Shown here: positions 1-8,208 of the stretch, piece after piece | How the letters are laid out: every line of letters begins with the position of its first letter | Position numbering within the stretch: the stretch's first letter is position 1 | Assembly: GCF_000428945.1 (NCBI RefSeq) | Contig: NZ_AUAX01000023.1 | Location: 83,954 to 147,953, forward strand | Direction: 5' to 3' | From: Hamadaea tsunoensis DSM 44101 | GTDB lineage: Bacteria; Actinomycetota; Actinomycetes; Mycobacteriales; Micromonosporaceae | Length of the DNA stretch: 64,000 nt | Translations under genes and position numbers: made by a program | Notes under the pieces: model-generated | Databases searched by the model: none | Told to the model about the DNA's origin: nothing | Seen by the model: only the letters and a program-made list of their open reading frames with translations

Positions 1-1135
1 CGCGAGCGCGCCGCCGGCCACGTCCTTCTTGGACAGTGGTCTCGACCCGCACACCATCTACCGGTACGCGATCGTCGCGCGCGACGCCCAGGGCAACAGC
101 TCCGATCCCAGCGCGCCGTGGACGACCACGACCGGCGACGCGTGCACCAACCCCGTCTGCGGCGTACGCGTCGTCGCGACCGACACCGACATCCCCTGGG
201 GCCTGGTGGAACTGCCGGACGGCGACCTCCTCTACAGCCGCCGGGACGCCCACGACATCGTCCGGCTCGACCCGGTCACCGGCACGAAGACGAGCATCGG
301 GACGGTGCCGAACGTGCGGGGCACCGACGGCGAGGGGGGCCTGCTCGGCCTCGCGGTCTCCCCGCGGTACGCGACCGACCACTGGCTCTACATCATGCAC
401 ACGTCCCCGGCGGACAACAGGATCGTGCGGATGCGCCTCACGAACGGCGTACTCGACGTGGCCTCCGAGCAGGTCCTCGTGAGCGGGATGCTGCGCAACA
501 AGTTCCACAACGGCGGCCGGCTGCGGTTCGGCCCCGACGGCGACCTGTACGCGACCATCGGCGACGCCCAGAACGGCGACAACGCCCAGAACCTGGGCAA
601 CCTCAACGGCAAGGTGCTGCGGATCGACCCGGACGGGAGCGTACCGGCCGGCAACCCGTTCGGCACCTACGTGTGGAGCTACGGCCACCGCAACCCGCAG
701 GGCATCGCGTTCGACTCGACCGGGCGCCTCTGGGAGCAGGAGTTCGGCAACTCCGTCATGGACGAGACCAACCTGATCGTCCAGGGCGGGAACTACGGCT
801 GGCCCGCCTGCGAAGGTACGCAGGGCGCGTGCGCCGGCTACCGGCCGCCGAAGCAGACCTACCCCGTCGCGCAGGGTTCCTGCTCGGGCATCGCCGTCGT
901 GCGTGACGTCCTCTACATCGCCTGCGAGCGCGGCACCCGCCTGTACCGGGCCGTCATCTCCGGCGACGCGCTGACGGGAGTGCAGGCGTACTTCGTGGGA
1001 ACCTACGGCCGGCTGCGTACCGTGGAACCGGCGGCGGACGGCGGGCTGTGGCTCACGACGACCAACCAGGGCGACAAGGACAGCGTGCCGGACAACAGCA
1101 ACGAGAAGATCCTCCACGTGACCCTGGGCCCGTGA
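1..1135 (+). CDS. FN3 / glucose-sorbosone dehydrogenase-type propeller, 5' truncated
   Basis: The frame is open from base 2, so the start lies outside the window. What remains is the end of a fibronectin type III module (YRYAIVARD) followed by about 300 residues of a GSDH-type six-bladed beta-propeller. Propeller signatures are SRRDAHDI, GLLGLAVSP, NKFHNGGRLRFGPDG, GDAQNGDNAQN, GHRNPQGIAFD and NYGWPACEG. Characterised members oxidise sugars outside the membrane, often with PQQ; the substrate and cofactor here cannot be told from sequence. A very similar complete lipoprotein lies at 49906-51528, so this copy is probably also secreted or lipid-anchored. The fold is sure; the exact reaction is not. 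Confidence 0.85.
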   Translation, partial: ASAPPATSFLDSGLDPHTIYRYAIVARDAQGNSSDPSAPWTTTTGDACTNPVCGVRVVATDTDIPWGLVELPDGDLLYSRRDAHDIVRLDPVTGTKTSIGTVPNVRGTDGEGGLLGLAVSPRYATDHWLYIMHTSPADNRIVRMRLTNGVLDVASEQVLVSGMLRNKFHNGGRLRFGPDGDLYATIGDAQNGDNAQNLGNLNGKVLRIDPDGSVPAGNPFGTYVWSYGHRNPQGIAFDSTGRLWEQEFGNSVMDETNLIVQGGNYGWPACEGTQGACAGYRPPKQTYPVAQGSCSGIAVVRDVLYIACERGTRLYRAVISGDALTGVQAYFVGTYGRLRTVEPAADGGLWLTTTNQGDKDSVPDNSNEKILHVTLGP

Positions 1136-1193
1136 GGACGGTGGAGCAAACGTACAAGACGCGCCGCGGCCGCCCTGGAACGCTGGAGCCATG

Positions 1194-1586
1194 ATGAACG
1201 ACCCCGTGAACCTGCACGCCGCCCTCGCCTCGTTCGACCAGATCTACAGCCCCCGCATCGTCGCGCGGATGAACGACTACGACGTACGCGTCGCGCACAC
1301 CCTGGGCGAGCACGTCTGGCACGTCCACGAGGACACCGACGAGTTCTTCCTCGTCCTCGACGGCGAGTTCGACATCGCGCTGAGGGAGAACGGCGCGGAA
1401 CGCACCGTCGTGCTCCACGCCGGCGACGTCTTCGTGGTACCGAGGGGAACCGAACACAAGCCGTCGTCGCCCGGCGGCGCGATCCTGATGTTCGAGCCGA
1501 CCGGCACGGCCACGACCGGTGACCGGTACGAGGGCGAGCTACCCGCCCACATCGACAGCACCACCGGCCACGACCTCACCCGCTGA
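1194..1586 (+). CDS. Small single-domain cupin protein
   Basis: A 130-residue protein that is almost entirely one cupin_2 barrel. The metal-binding motif reads HVWHVHEDTDEFFLVLDGE (His, His, Glu ligands), and the second motif is GDVFVVPRGTEHKPSSP with its own His. Two ATG codons are adjacent (1191 and 1194). GGAG ends only two bases before the first, so the second, spaced five bases from it, is the better start. Such stand-alone cupins bind a divalent metal and act as small dioxygenases, isomerases or ligand sensors; nothing here identifies the ligand. It ends four bases before the stop of the convergent acetyltransferase, so no terminator fits between them. Confidence 0.8.
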   Translation: MNDPVNLHAALASFDQIYSPRIVARMNDYDVRVAHTLGEHVWHVHEDTDEFFLVLDGEFDIALRENGAERTVVLHAGDVFVVPRGTEHKPSSPGGAILMFEPTGTATTGDRYEGELPAHIDSTTGHDLTR

Positions 1587-1590
1587 CCTC

Positions 1591-2058
1591 CTACCCGGCC
1601 GTCCGCTCCGCCCAGATCGTCGCCGGCCAGCCTTCGTGACCGCTCGGCTCACGGAAGATCTCCGCGAAGCCCTGAGCCGCGTAGAACCGGGCCGCCCGGG
1701 TGTTGCCGTCGAGGTATTCGAGGCGGACCGGGCGGCTCCCCGCGTACCCGATGAGGCTCGTGATGAGGGCGGAGCCGGTGCCTGTGCCCTGGGCCGCGGG
1801 CACGACGTAGAGCTTCCAGATGATCGCGACGTCGCCGCGCAGATCGATGTTGCCAGTCCCCACGATCTCGTCGCCGCTGCCCGCCACCAGCACGACGGTA
1901 TTCGCCAGACTCCGCTCGACGGCCTCGGGAGACCACCAGGTGGCCAGCCCGTGGGCGATGTACTCAGAGCCTGCGAACCCGTACGTCTCCGGCCACGTAC
2001 GCCGCCCTACCGAGATGATCGCCGGAACGTCGTCGGCCACCGCCACCCGAATCTTCAC
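1591..2058 (-). CDS. GNAT family N-acetyltransferase
   Basis: A 155-residue GNAT enzyme. The fold runs from KIRVAVADDVPAI at the N-terminus, through the central strand VGTGNIDLRGDVAIIWKLYVVPAAQGTGTGSALI, where QGTGTGSAL is the acetyl-CoA pyrophosphate loop, to the C-terminal ARFYAAQGF motif common to small-molecule acetyltransferases. The frame stays open far upstream, but homology to the family begins only at a GTG pair at 2056-2061 preceded by GGCGAGG, so the GTG at 2058 is taken as start. The acceptor is unknown. The coding sequence converges on the cupin gene with a four-base gap. Confidence 0.8.
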   Translation of the reverse strand: MKIRVAVADDVPAIISVGRRTWPETYGFAGSEYIAHGLATWWSPEAVERSLANTVVLVAGSGDEIVGTGNIDLRGDVAIIWKLYVVPAAQGTGTGSALITSLIGYAGSRPVRLEYLDGNTRAARFYAAQGFAEIFREPSGHEGWPATIWAERTAG

Positions 2059-2289
2059 CACCTCGCCATCGTCGCAGCCCCGTACGACAGCCCTGAGCCA
2101 GTGAACACACCGACGCCACGCGATGATCTTCTGATGGAGTTCCGAGTGAGCGTGTCGGTCTCGTCCGACCAGCAATGGCGACGCGCGCAAGCTCATCAAG
2201 GACCTCTTCCACCCCGGCCCTCCCCCACCGACCCACCCCTGGTAATCCGGGCGAGGGGGGGTATCGCGGGCTGCGGGTCCATCGTGATC
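2059..2289. other. Gene-free stretch upstream of the acetyltransferase
   Basis: With the adjoining repeat (2290-2420) this makes about 380 bases between the acetyltransferase start and the amidotransferase stop. No reading frame here has recognisable protein similarity; the open minus-strand frame is an upstream extension of the acetyltransferase. It must hold that gene's promoter, but no clear -35/-10 pair stands out. Confidence 0.5.
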
Positions 2290-2420
2290 GGGGTGAAAGG
2301 GTGACTGGGCGACGGTGGAGGAGGCTTCGCCCCACTCACCTGGCAGTGGAGGCGCCCCGCGCCGGAACGGTCTCCCGCGCGAGGAGCGGAGGTGAGATCG
2401 ACGGACCCGGGACAAAGGCC
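2290..2420 (+). repeat. Structured dispersed repeat, copy 1 of 3
   Basis: Shares an ordered set of blocks with 63053-63222 (inverted) and 63832-64000: GGGGTGAAAGGGTGAC, a GGGCGA...TCGCCCC hairpin, CCTGGCAGTGGAG, a variable hairpin (here GGCGC-ccc-GCGCC), GGAACGGTCTCCCGCG, GAGGAGCGGA, GTGAGATCGACG and a final CCCGGGACAAAG. The variable stem differs in sequence between copies yet stays paired, as expected of a folded RNA or a hairpin-forming DNA unit. It lies just downstream of the amidotransferase stop at 2438, followed by an AT-rich tail (TTTAAAAAGATCTTTA). Confidence 0.75.
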
Positions 2421-2437
2421 TTTAAAAAGATCTTTAC

Positions 2438-3265
2438 CTAAGGGGTCATCGGGGCGAAGTGGTGCATGCCGTCCGGGCCTGGCTGGACCACTCCCCAGGT
2501 GCTCTCGGGCACCGCGTTCCAGGCCCCTTCCAGCTCACCGAACGGCTCCGACACGATCAGCCGCGACTCCGCCGAGACGCTGCGCAGGAACTCGCTCTCC
2601 GGGTGCAGCGCCCGCAGCGCGAGCACGTCCGTGCTGTAGAACAGCGACCGCGACTTCTTGATCGTCGAGTACCGGAACGCCCAGGTGCGTACGCCGTCGG
2701 TCGTCGCGACGGTCATCTGCAGCGGGTTCTCGATGTCGTGGGCGCGGCCGACCTGCTCGACGAAGCCGGCCATGCGCGCCACCGCGCCGGGGGGATCGTC
2801 ACGCAGGCCGAACGTGAGGGCGAGGTAGAACATGACCTCGGAGTCCGTGGAGCCCTCGATGGAGTCGAAGAGGCCCGGGTCGACCGCGAACAGCAGCTCA
2901 CGCTTGATCTTGCCGAATTCGGCGATCGAGCCGTTGTGCATCCAGAGCCAGCCCTCGTGCCGGAAGGGATGGCAGTTGCTCTCCTGCACCGGGCTGCCGG
3001 TCGAGGCGCGGATGTGCGCGAAGACGATCGGCGAGCTGATGTGCGACGACAGTTCGCGCAGGTTGCGGTTGCTCCAGGCCGGGCCGACGCTGTGGAAGAT
3101 CCCGCAGCCGCCCTCGGCGTACCAGCCGACGCCGAAGCCGTCGCCGTTGGTGGTCTCGACGCCGAGCTTGCTGTGCAGGCTCTGGTCGATGAGGGAGTGC
3201 TGTGGCTTGTAGAGGAGCGCATCCAGCATGATCGGCGATCCCGAGTACGCCATCCAGCGGCACAT
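2438..3265 (-). CDS. Class II glutamine amidotransferase (YafJ/EgtC-like)
   Basis: A 275-residue Ntn-type glutamine amidotransferase. The nucleophile is Cys2, exposed when the initiator Met is removed (MCRWMAYSG); further family motifs are NGDGFGVGWY, FAHIRASTG and HNGSIAEF. These domains hydrolyse glutamine or a gamma-glutamyl amide. The closest architectures are YafJ and the ergothioneine hydrolase EgtC, but no egtA, egtB or egtD gene lies nearby, so an ergothioneine role is not supported by context. The start is firm: GGAAGGAG sits seven bases upstream and Cys must be residue 2. It is divergent from the MFS exporter. Confidence 0.85.
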   Translation of the reverse strand: MCRWMAYSGSPIMLDALLYKPQHSLIDQSLHSKLGVETTNGDGFGVGWYAEGGCGIFHSVGPAWSNRNLRELSSHISSPIVFAHIRASTGSPVQESNCHPFRHEGWLWMHNGSIAEFGKIKRELLFAVDPGLFDSIEGSTDSEVMFYLALTFGLRDDPPGAVARMAGFVEQVGRAHDIENPLQMTVATTDGVRTWAFRYSTIKKSRSLFYSTDVLALRALHPESEFLRSVSAESRLIVSEPFGELEGAWNAVPESTWGVVQPGPDGMHHFAPMTP

Positions 3266-3400
3266 CAGGCGCTCCTTCCACGGTCGGCTACCCGTCCACG
3301 GTGCCCGTACGCGTACCGGCGCGCCTCACCCGGGCCGGGTGAGACCCGTAGATTCGCGTAAAACACCGCACAAGGGTCGGATCGCGCCTAGATTGCGACC

Positions 3401-4939
3401 ATGGCGGGCACCTCTGCGAGCCGCGCGGCCGATGCCGGCGCGGCCGACCCCGATGCGGCGCGGCGCAAGCGCAACGCGACCGGAACGCTCATCGCGACGT
3501 GCGTCTCGGCGCTGGTCGTCAACGCGAACACGTCGGCGGTGTCGATCCTGCTGCCCGCCATCTCCAAGGACACCGGCATGGCCGTAACCACGCTGCAGTG
3601 GGCGGTCACCGGTTATTCGCTGGTCGGCGCGGCAACGATCGTGACCTCCGGCGCGCTCGGCGACGTGTTCGGCCGCCGCAAGATCTTCCTCGGCGGCCTG
3701 CTGCTGTTCGTGGCGTCGTGCGTCCTCATCGCATTGTCGCCCGGCGGCGGGGGCGTGATCGCCGGACGGTGCATCCAGGGCGCGGCGGGCTCGACGATTC
3801 TGGCCTGCGGCATGAGCCTCATCTCGGCCGCCAACACCGGCAAGGAACAGTTGCGCGCGGTCACCCTGTGGGGAGCCGCGTCTGCGATCGGCGCCGCGGC
3901 CGGACCGCTGGTGGGCGGCGTACTCGCGGACACGACCGGCTGGCAGGGGCTGTTCTGGATCGACGCCATCATCGCGGCGGCGTGCGTCCCGCTGACGCTC
4001 ACCCGGATCGCCGAGTCGAGCGACCCGAACCGCCCGCGCTCGATCGACTACGCCGGAACGGTGCTCATCGCCGTGATCCTCGCGCCCATCATCTTCGGCC
4101 TCACCAAGGGACCGGACTGGGGCTGGCTGTCGGCCAGGACGATCGGCTGCTTCGTCCTCTCGATCGCCGCCGCCGTCGCCTTCGTGGTGGTCGAGAAGCG
4201 GCTCGCCGCTCCGCTGCTCGACCTGAACCTGCTCCGCAACAAGATACTGGTGGGCGCGACGATCTCGATCCTGCTCGGCTCGGGCACGCTCAACGCGATC
4301 ATGTACATCGTCAGCCTGTACTTCCAGGACTCGGCGGGCCTGGGGATGAGCGCGCTCGACGCCGGCCTCGCCACGCTGCCGGTCGCCGCCGCGGCGGTCG
4401 TGCTCGCCCCGCTCATCACGCCGGTCGTCTCCAAGATCGGCGCCCGGCGCACCATCGTCACCGGCTTCCTGATCATGACAGTGGCGTTCGGCGTCCTCGC
4501 CTTCGTCACCTCCTCCTGGGCGTACGCGGCGTTCGTGCTGCCGCTGGTCGCCCTGGCGGCCGGGATGAGCCTGCAGAACGGGCCGGCCTCGTCGATCTCG
4601 ACGGCCAGCGTGGAGCCGAACGAGGTCGGGGCCGCGTCCGGCATCTCCAACATGGCCCGGTACGTGGGTGCCGCCGTCATGACCGCGATCGTCGCCTCGA
4701 TCTACGCGACGGTGACCGCGAACCGGGTGGCCGCCGGCGACGACCAGAGCGCGGCGCTGGCCGCGGGCGTCTCGCGTACGGCGATCGCGATGGGGATCTG
4801 GTGCGTGCTCGGTGTCGCCATGGCCGCTCTCATCGGCCGCTTCCGCCCGCTCAAGCCCACTCTGCTCGACCGGGCCGCCGCGGCCGCCAGCACCTCGCAC
4901 ACGCTGCCGGTGACCAATCCGCAGCCGGTGGGCAAATAG
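3401..4939 (+). CDS. MFS multidrug exporter, DHA2 (14-helix) family
   Basis: A 512-residue membrane protein with the 14-helix pattern of the EmrB/QacA drug:H+ antiporters. After a polar N-terminus the first helix covers ATCVSALVVNANTSAVSILLP, and the loop motif GALGDVFGRRKIFLGG matches MFS motif A. Motif C-like GAASAIGAAAGPLVGGVLAD follows in helix 5. It should export amphipathic compounds in exchange for protons; the substrate is unknown. TAGATT lies six bases before the ATG and no Shine-Dalgarno sequence is visible, so the mRNA may be leaderless. There is no adjacent TetR or MarR gene. Confidence 0.88.
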   Translation: MAGTSASRAADAGAADPDAARRKRNATGTLIATCVSALVVNANTSAVSILLPAISKDTGMAVTTLQWAVTGYSLVGAATIVTSGALGDVFGRRKIFLGGLLLFVASCVLIALSPGGGGVIAGRCIQGAAGSTILACGMSLISAANTGKEQLRAVTLWGAASAIGAAAGPLVGGVLADTTGWQGLFWIDAIIAAACVPLTLTRIAESSDPNRPRSIDYAGTVLIAVILAPIIFGLTKGPDWGWLSARTIGCFVLSIAAAVAFVVVEKRLAAPLLDLNLLRNKILVGATISILLGSGTLNAIMYIVSLYFQDSAGLGMSALDAGLATLPVAAAAVVLAPLITPVVSKIGARRTIVTGFLIMTVAFGVLAFVTSSWAYAAFVLPLVALAAGMSLQNGPASSISTASVEPNEVGAASGISNMARYVGAAVMTAIVASIYATVTANRVAAGDDQSAALAAGVSRTAIAMGIWCVLGVAMAALIGRFRPLKPTLLDRAAAAASTSHTLPVTNPQPVGK

Positions 4940-4984
4940 CCGATTCACCGGCGAGACCCGCCATAGTGGATCTACCGTCAGGAC

Positions 4985-5536
4985 ATGACGAGCCCAGCCG
5001 CGCAGCCGCGTACCTCGATGATGGACACCTGGCGCAGCACGGGCGTCACCGGCGGCATCACCTCGATCATCCTCGGCCTCGTGCTGCTGGTGTGGCCCGG
5101 CCAGACGCTGCTGGTGTTCGCCTCGCTGCTGGCCATCGGCCTCATCCTGCTCGGCCTGGTACGCCTCGTCGGCGCGTTCACCAGCAAGGGCGTCACCGGC
5201 AAGGCCCGCGCGTGGCGGGGCCTCACCGGTGCCGTCTACCTGATCGCGGGCATCCTGGTGCTGTTCAACCTCGGCAAGTCGGTCAAGTTCCTGGTGATCC
5301 TCGTCGGCATCCTCTGGGTGATCAGCGGCCTGAGCGAGATGATCTCCGGCTTCGGCCGCCCGGCCGGCGACAAGGCGCCCACGATCTTCATCGGCCTGCT
5401 CAACCTGGTGTTCGGTGTGATCATCCTGGTCTGGCCCGGTCCGACGCTGGTGTTCGCGATCTGGATGGCGGCCCTCTGGCTGATCATGGTCGGCCTGCTG
5501 CAGCTCTGGTTCGCGTGGCGGCTCAGCAAGCTCTGA
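4985..5536 (+). CDS. HdeD/DUF308 family membrane protein
   Basis: A 183-residue protein with about six short hydrophobic helices arranged as three repeats. Each repeat ends in a pattern such as LVLLVWPGQTLLVFASLLAIGLILLGLVRL or LVFGVIILVWPGPTLVFAIWMAALWLIMVG, the DUF308 repeat of HdeD acid-resistance proteins. In E. coli HdeD supports survival at low pH and high density; in actinobacteria the role is not established. It follows the MFS gene by 45 bases on the same strand and may share its transcript. It converges on the glycosyltransferase with a 13-base gap. Confidence 0.85.
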   Translation: MTSPAAQPRTSMMDTWRSTGVTGGITSIILGLVLLVWPGQTLLVFASLLAIGLILLGLVRLVGAFTSKGVTGKARAWRGLTGAVYLIAGILVLFNLGKSVKFLVILVGILWVISGLSEMISGFGRPAGDKAPTIFIGLLNLVFGVIILVWPGPTLVFAIWMAALWLIMVGLLQLWFAWRLSKL

Positions 5537-5549
5537 GCCAGGGCCTGTC

Positions 5550-6761
5550 CTAGGCGTTCGGACCGAGGAGCAGCTTCGCCGCCACGGTCGCACCATCGGT
5601 CGTCATCCGTCCTGCCACCGCTCCCGCCCGCTCCCGGACCGCCGGGGCGAGCACCGAGTCGAGGGCGGCCGAGAAGGACTCGACGGTCGGCGCGGGCCCG
5701 GCGTGCGCCACGCCGATCCCCAGTTCGGCCACCCGCGCCGCCCAGATCGGCTGGTCCGCGTACTGCGGGATCACCAGCTGCGGTACGCCGGCCAGCCCGG
5801 CCGTGGTCGTCGTACCGGCCCCGCCGTGGTGCGCGACGGCGGCGACCCGGCGGAACAGCAGCTGCTGGTTGACCTCTCCGACGACGAAGCAGTCGTCCCC
5901 GTCGTCGATCTTCGCCAGCTCCGCCCAGCCGCGGGCGAGGACGAGCCGGCGGCCGTGGGCCCGCACGGATTCCACGACGACCCGGGCGACGTCCGGCGCG
6001 GCGTGCATGCCGATGCTGCCGAAGCCGACGTAGACCGGTTGCGGCCCGGCATCGAGGAACGCGGTCAGCCCGTCCGGCAGCGGCCGCTCGTCCGGCAGGA
6101 TCCAGGCGCCCGTCTGCACGACCTCCACCCGGGTCGTGTCCGCCCACGAGCACAGGACCGGGTCGGCCGCGAGCAACGGCCGGTCGCCGAACACGTAGTC
6201 GCGTACGTTCGCCACCGGCGGCAGGCCGATCGCGGCGCGGTGCTCGTTGAGGGGCCGGCCGTAGAGCTCGTACACCCGGTCGGCGTCCTCCTGCCACAGC
6301 ACGTCGAGGTCGGTCTCGTCGGGTGAGGACTGCTTGCCGGGCCGACCGCCGGGCTTGAAGACCTTCGACGGCAGCCCGTACACCTGGAAGGCCGCCAGCT
6401 CGTAACGGATGCCGAGCTTGTCGGCGACGTCGCGTACGCCGGCGGGCATCAGACCGGTGGCCAGGATGACGTCGCAGCCCTCGGCCGCGCCCGGCAGCGT
6501 CTCGAAGCGGGCGGCGACCAGCGCGGCCGCCAGCTGGAAGGCGTCCTGGGCGCTCGGCGGCCGGTCCGCGGCCACGATCGAGTGCACGGTCGGCCCGAAC
6601 GGGATCAGCGTCGCCCCGACCCGGTCCGCCAGGTCCACGAAATCCTCGTCCGGCGGGACGGCGAGGCGTACCTCGGCGCCCAGTTCGGTGAGCCGCAGCG
6701 CCAGTGCGGCCAGCGGTTCGACGTCCCCCCGTGATCCCCACGATGTCATCAGCACGCGCAT
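5550..6761 (-). CDS. GT1-type UDP-glycosyltransferase
   Basis: A 403-residue GT-B glycosyltransferase of the MGT/erythromycin-type family. The N-terminal Rossmann domain opens with MRVLMTSWGSRGDVEPL, where the acceptor side carries the usual GDV(E/R)P motif. The C-terminal nucleotide-sugar site is HHGGAGTTTTAGLAGVPQLVIPQYADQPIWA, with the conserved HxGxGT and D/EQ pair. It should transfer a sugar from an NDP donor to a small molecule such as a macrolide, polyene or xenobiotic; no biosynthetic cluster is nearby, so detoxification is possible. The frame is open further upstream, but homology starts at 6761, preceded by GGGGGA. Confidence 0.85.
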   Translation of the reverse strand: MRVLMTSWGSRGDVEPLAALALRLTELGAEVRLAVPPDEDFVDLADRVGATLIPFGPTVHSIVAADRPPSAQDAFQLAAALVAARFETLPGAAEGCDVILATGLMPAGVRDVADKLGIRYELAAFQVYGLPSKVFKPGGRPGKQSSPDETDLDVLWQEDADRVYELYGRPLNEHRAAIGLPPVANVRDYVFGDRPLLAADPVLCSWADTTRVEVVQTGAWILPDERPLPDGLTAFLDAGPQPVYVGFGSIGMHAAPDVARVVVESVRAHGRRLVLARGWAELAKIDDGDDCFVVGEVNQQLLFRRVAAVAHHGGAGTTTTAGLAGVPQLVIPQYADQPIWAARVAELGIGVAHAGPAPTVESFSAALDSVLAPAVRERAGAVAGRMTTDGATVAAKLLLGPNA

Positions 6762-7019
6762 GTCGCGAATCCCCCAATTCGGTCCGTACTTGGCCTCGGC
6801 CGACCATTCTGGGGCATGACCCGGGTCTTGCCGCAAGACCGGGGGTCCGGTATACGTTAAGAGTGGCAGGGGGTTCCCTGCTTTTTTCATGCCAGGCCGC
6901 TGATCACAGTCGCCATATGGGTGCGCGGACGCCCGGGACGCGACTCGAGTCCACACCCCCACCGCAGTCGATCACGCCCCAGTCGCTCCGCTGTCGCCGG
7001 TGTTCCGTCCCAGTCCCAA
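6762..7019. other. Gene-free stretch, promoter side of the glycosyltransferase
   Basis: First part of a 927-base interval without a gene (6762-7688). It must contain the glycosyltransferase promoter. Apart from a relatively AT-rich segment around 6850-6860 (GTATACGTTAAGAG) nothing specific is visible before the split palindrome begins at 7020. Confidence 0.5.
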
Positions 7020-7057
7020 GATCCCGTTTGGATCAGGGAAATCACCCGAATCTTGGG
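7020..7057. repeat. Left half of a split 75-bp palindrome
   Basis: Identical to the left arm of the five complete 75-bp palindromes (GATCCCGTTTGGATCAGGG through CACCCGAATCTTGGG), ending at the dyad centre. The matching right arm (CCTGATCCAAACGGGATC) occurs at 7595-7612 in the expected orientation, with 537 bp of unrelated repeat DNA between them. Confidence 0.85.
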
Positions 7058-7450
7058 CTCTCCGGTTGCCTGTGTGGGTGATCCGTCGGGGCCGACAACT
7101 TCGTCCCCACCCGCGACACGATCACCTTGATCAAGTACCGCTATAACGGCATCGCGACGCCGATTTCCTTGATCAAATACCGTCATTACGGCGGGCGGGC
7201 CCTCCTTTGCCGAATAGACGGTACTTGATCAAGGCCATCTGCCGCGTCCCGCCGTAATAGCGGTAAATGATCACTCGGGACAGTGATCGCCCCATCAGAC
7301 GTGCAGGCATGATCGAGCAGACGTGAAGGCATGATCAAGTTCCCAAATCCTGCAGAAAACAGGCCGAATCCGCAGCTCCAGGGAACTTGATCACGCCGCA
7401 GAGATCCACTACTACAGCATCCGGGTACTGGATCGAGGCCCAGCGACGCC
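7055..7450 (+). repeat. Gene-free repeat, copy A (related to 32403-32745)
   Basis: Aligns with copy B over most of its length: GGGCTCTCCGG, GGCCGACAAC, TTGATCAA(G/A)TA, GCGACGCCGATTT, CATCAGACGTG, ATGATCAAGTTCCC, CCTGCAGAAAAC, GGGAACTTGATCACGCC, GATCCACTACTAC and CTGGATCGAGGCC occur in the same order. Internal inverted repeats abound: CCTTGATCAAGTACCG at 7132-7147 is mirrored by CGGTACTTGATCAAGG near 7219-7234. No open frame with protein similarity is present. Confidence 0.8.
7332..7393. repeat. 62-bp inverted-repeat unit, copy in repeat A
   Basis: TGATCAAGTTCCC (7332-7344) and its exact complement GGGAACTTGATCA (7381-7393) enclose 36 bases. The same 13-bp arms and spacing recur at 32622-32683 with a closely similar interior (shared CCTGCAGAAAAC), so the unit is conserved as a whole. 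Confidence 0.85.
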
Positions 7451-7594
7451 CCGACCCATGAGAGAGCCACACCCCGGACGCGTCGGACAGCCTCCATACC
7501 GGACAGCCGCGACAAAGCCCAGGCCTGGTCCAGGCCACCTGCGAGGATCCGACGCGATGGATCACTCCCCCCGCATCAGGACCCGGTGCGAAAA

Positions 7595-7612
7595 CCTGAT
7601 CCAAACGGGATC
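7595..7612. repeat. Right outer arm of the split 75-bp palindrome
   Basis: CCTGATCCAAACGGGATC, the outer 18 bases of the right arm of the 75-bp palindrome, in the orientation that pairs with 7020-7057. The inner 19 bases of this arm are missing. Confidence 0.8.
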
Positions 7613-7688
7613 TTGGCAGCGAGCGTCCCGGAGCAGATCGACGGATCCCGAGCGCCAACTGCCGGTCGCTCTCAAGATTTGGATGTGG

Positions 7689-8198
7689 TCAGGAGCCGAA
7701 GTGCGCCGCGTCGAGTGCGCTCTGCAGCGACTCGCGGTATCCGTCGGACGTGACCGTCGCCCCGCTGACCCCGTCGATGTTCGCGCTCTGCGCCGACAGC
7801 ACCTGTTCGCGCAGTTGCGGCAGGGCGTACGCGTTGATCTCCTCGTCGCGCCGGTTGGACGTGGGCTGCTGCAGCACGGTGATCTCGGTGATCTTGCCGC
7901 CGGCGATGGCCACCTGGACCTGCACCGGGCCCCAGCGGGTGTCGACGGCCGAGCCGTTGACGGTGACGTTCGTGGCCGCCGCCTTCGACGGCTGCGCGGC
8001 CGATCCCGAAGAGGAAGACGAGGATGAAGAGGAAGACGAGGACGAGGGCGCGGGAGTGGTGACGATCCCGGCCGGGGCGGCCGCGGGGGCGAGCACCGCC
8101 GTCGCCGGCGTCGCCGGTCCCGAGGTGCTGGTGCGGTAGCTGAACAGCAGTACCAGCACGGCCACCGTGGACACGATCCAGAGCGTGATCCGTCGCAT
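7689..8198 (-). CDS. Membrane-anchored FMN-binding domain protein
   Basis: A 169-residue protein: one N-terminal signal anchor (residues 4-20), a low-complexity linker with 13 consecutive serines (52-64) and a C-terminal FMN-bind domain. The flavinylation motif is DGVSGATVTS at 142-151, in which Thr148 would carry FMN through a phosphoester bond made by ApbE; no apbE gene is in the window. The domain should sit outside the membrane and shuttle electrons. It lies ten bases downstream of the ferric-reductase-like gene on the same strand, so the two likely form an electron path from cytoplasmic NAD(P)H to the exterior. Confidence 0.88.
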   Translation of the reverse strand: MRRITLWIVSTVAVLVLLFSYRTSTSGPATPATAVLAPAAAPAGIVTTPAPSSSSSSSSSSSSSGSAAQPSKAAATNVTVNGSAVDTRWGPVQVQVAIAGGKITEITVLQQPTSNRRDEEINAYALPQLREQVLSAQSANIDGVSGATVTSDGYRESLQSALDAAHFGS

Positions 8199-8208
8199 CA
8201 GTTCCTCA

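Noticed and set aside
5541..5550. GGGCCTGTCC near the MITE terminal repeat sequence
   Set aside because: Only about ten bases match the MITE end, there is no partner end nearby, and it lies in a 13-base convergent gap.
3326..5596. 756-codon antisense frame across the MFS exporter
   Set aside because: Low-complexity Arg/Asp/His composition, no domain; the MFS frame has 14 helices and motif A.
5236..6807. Long minus-strand frame overlapping the glycosyltransferase and HdeD genes
   Set aside because: Arg/Gly/Pro-rich composition typical of the wrong frame of a high-GC gene; the overlapping frames have clear domain motifs.
8005..8046. GAGGAAGACGAGGA purine-rich tract
   Set aside because: It is the antisense of the 13-serine linker in the FMN-binding protein, not an independent element.
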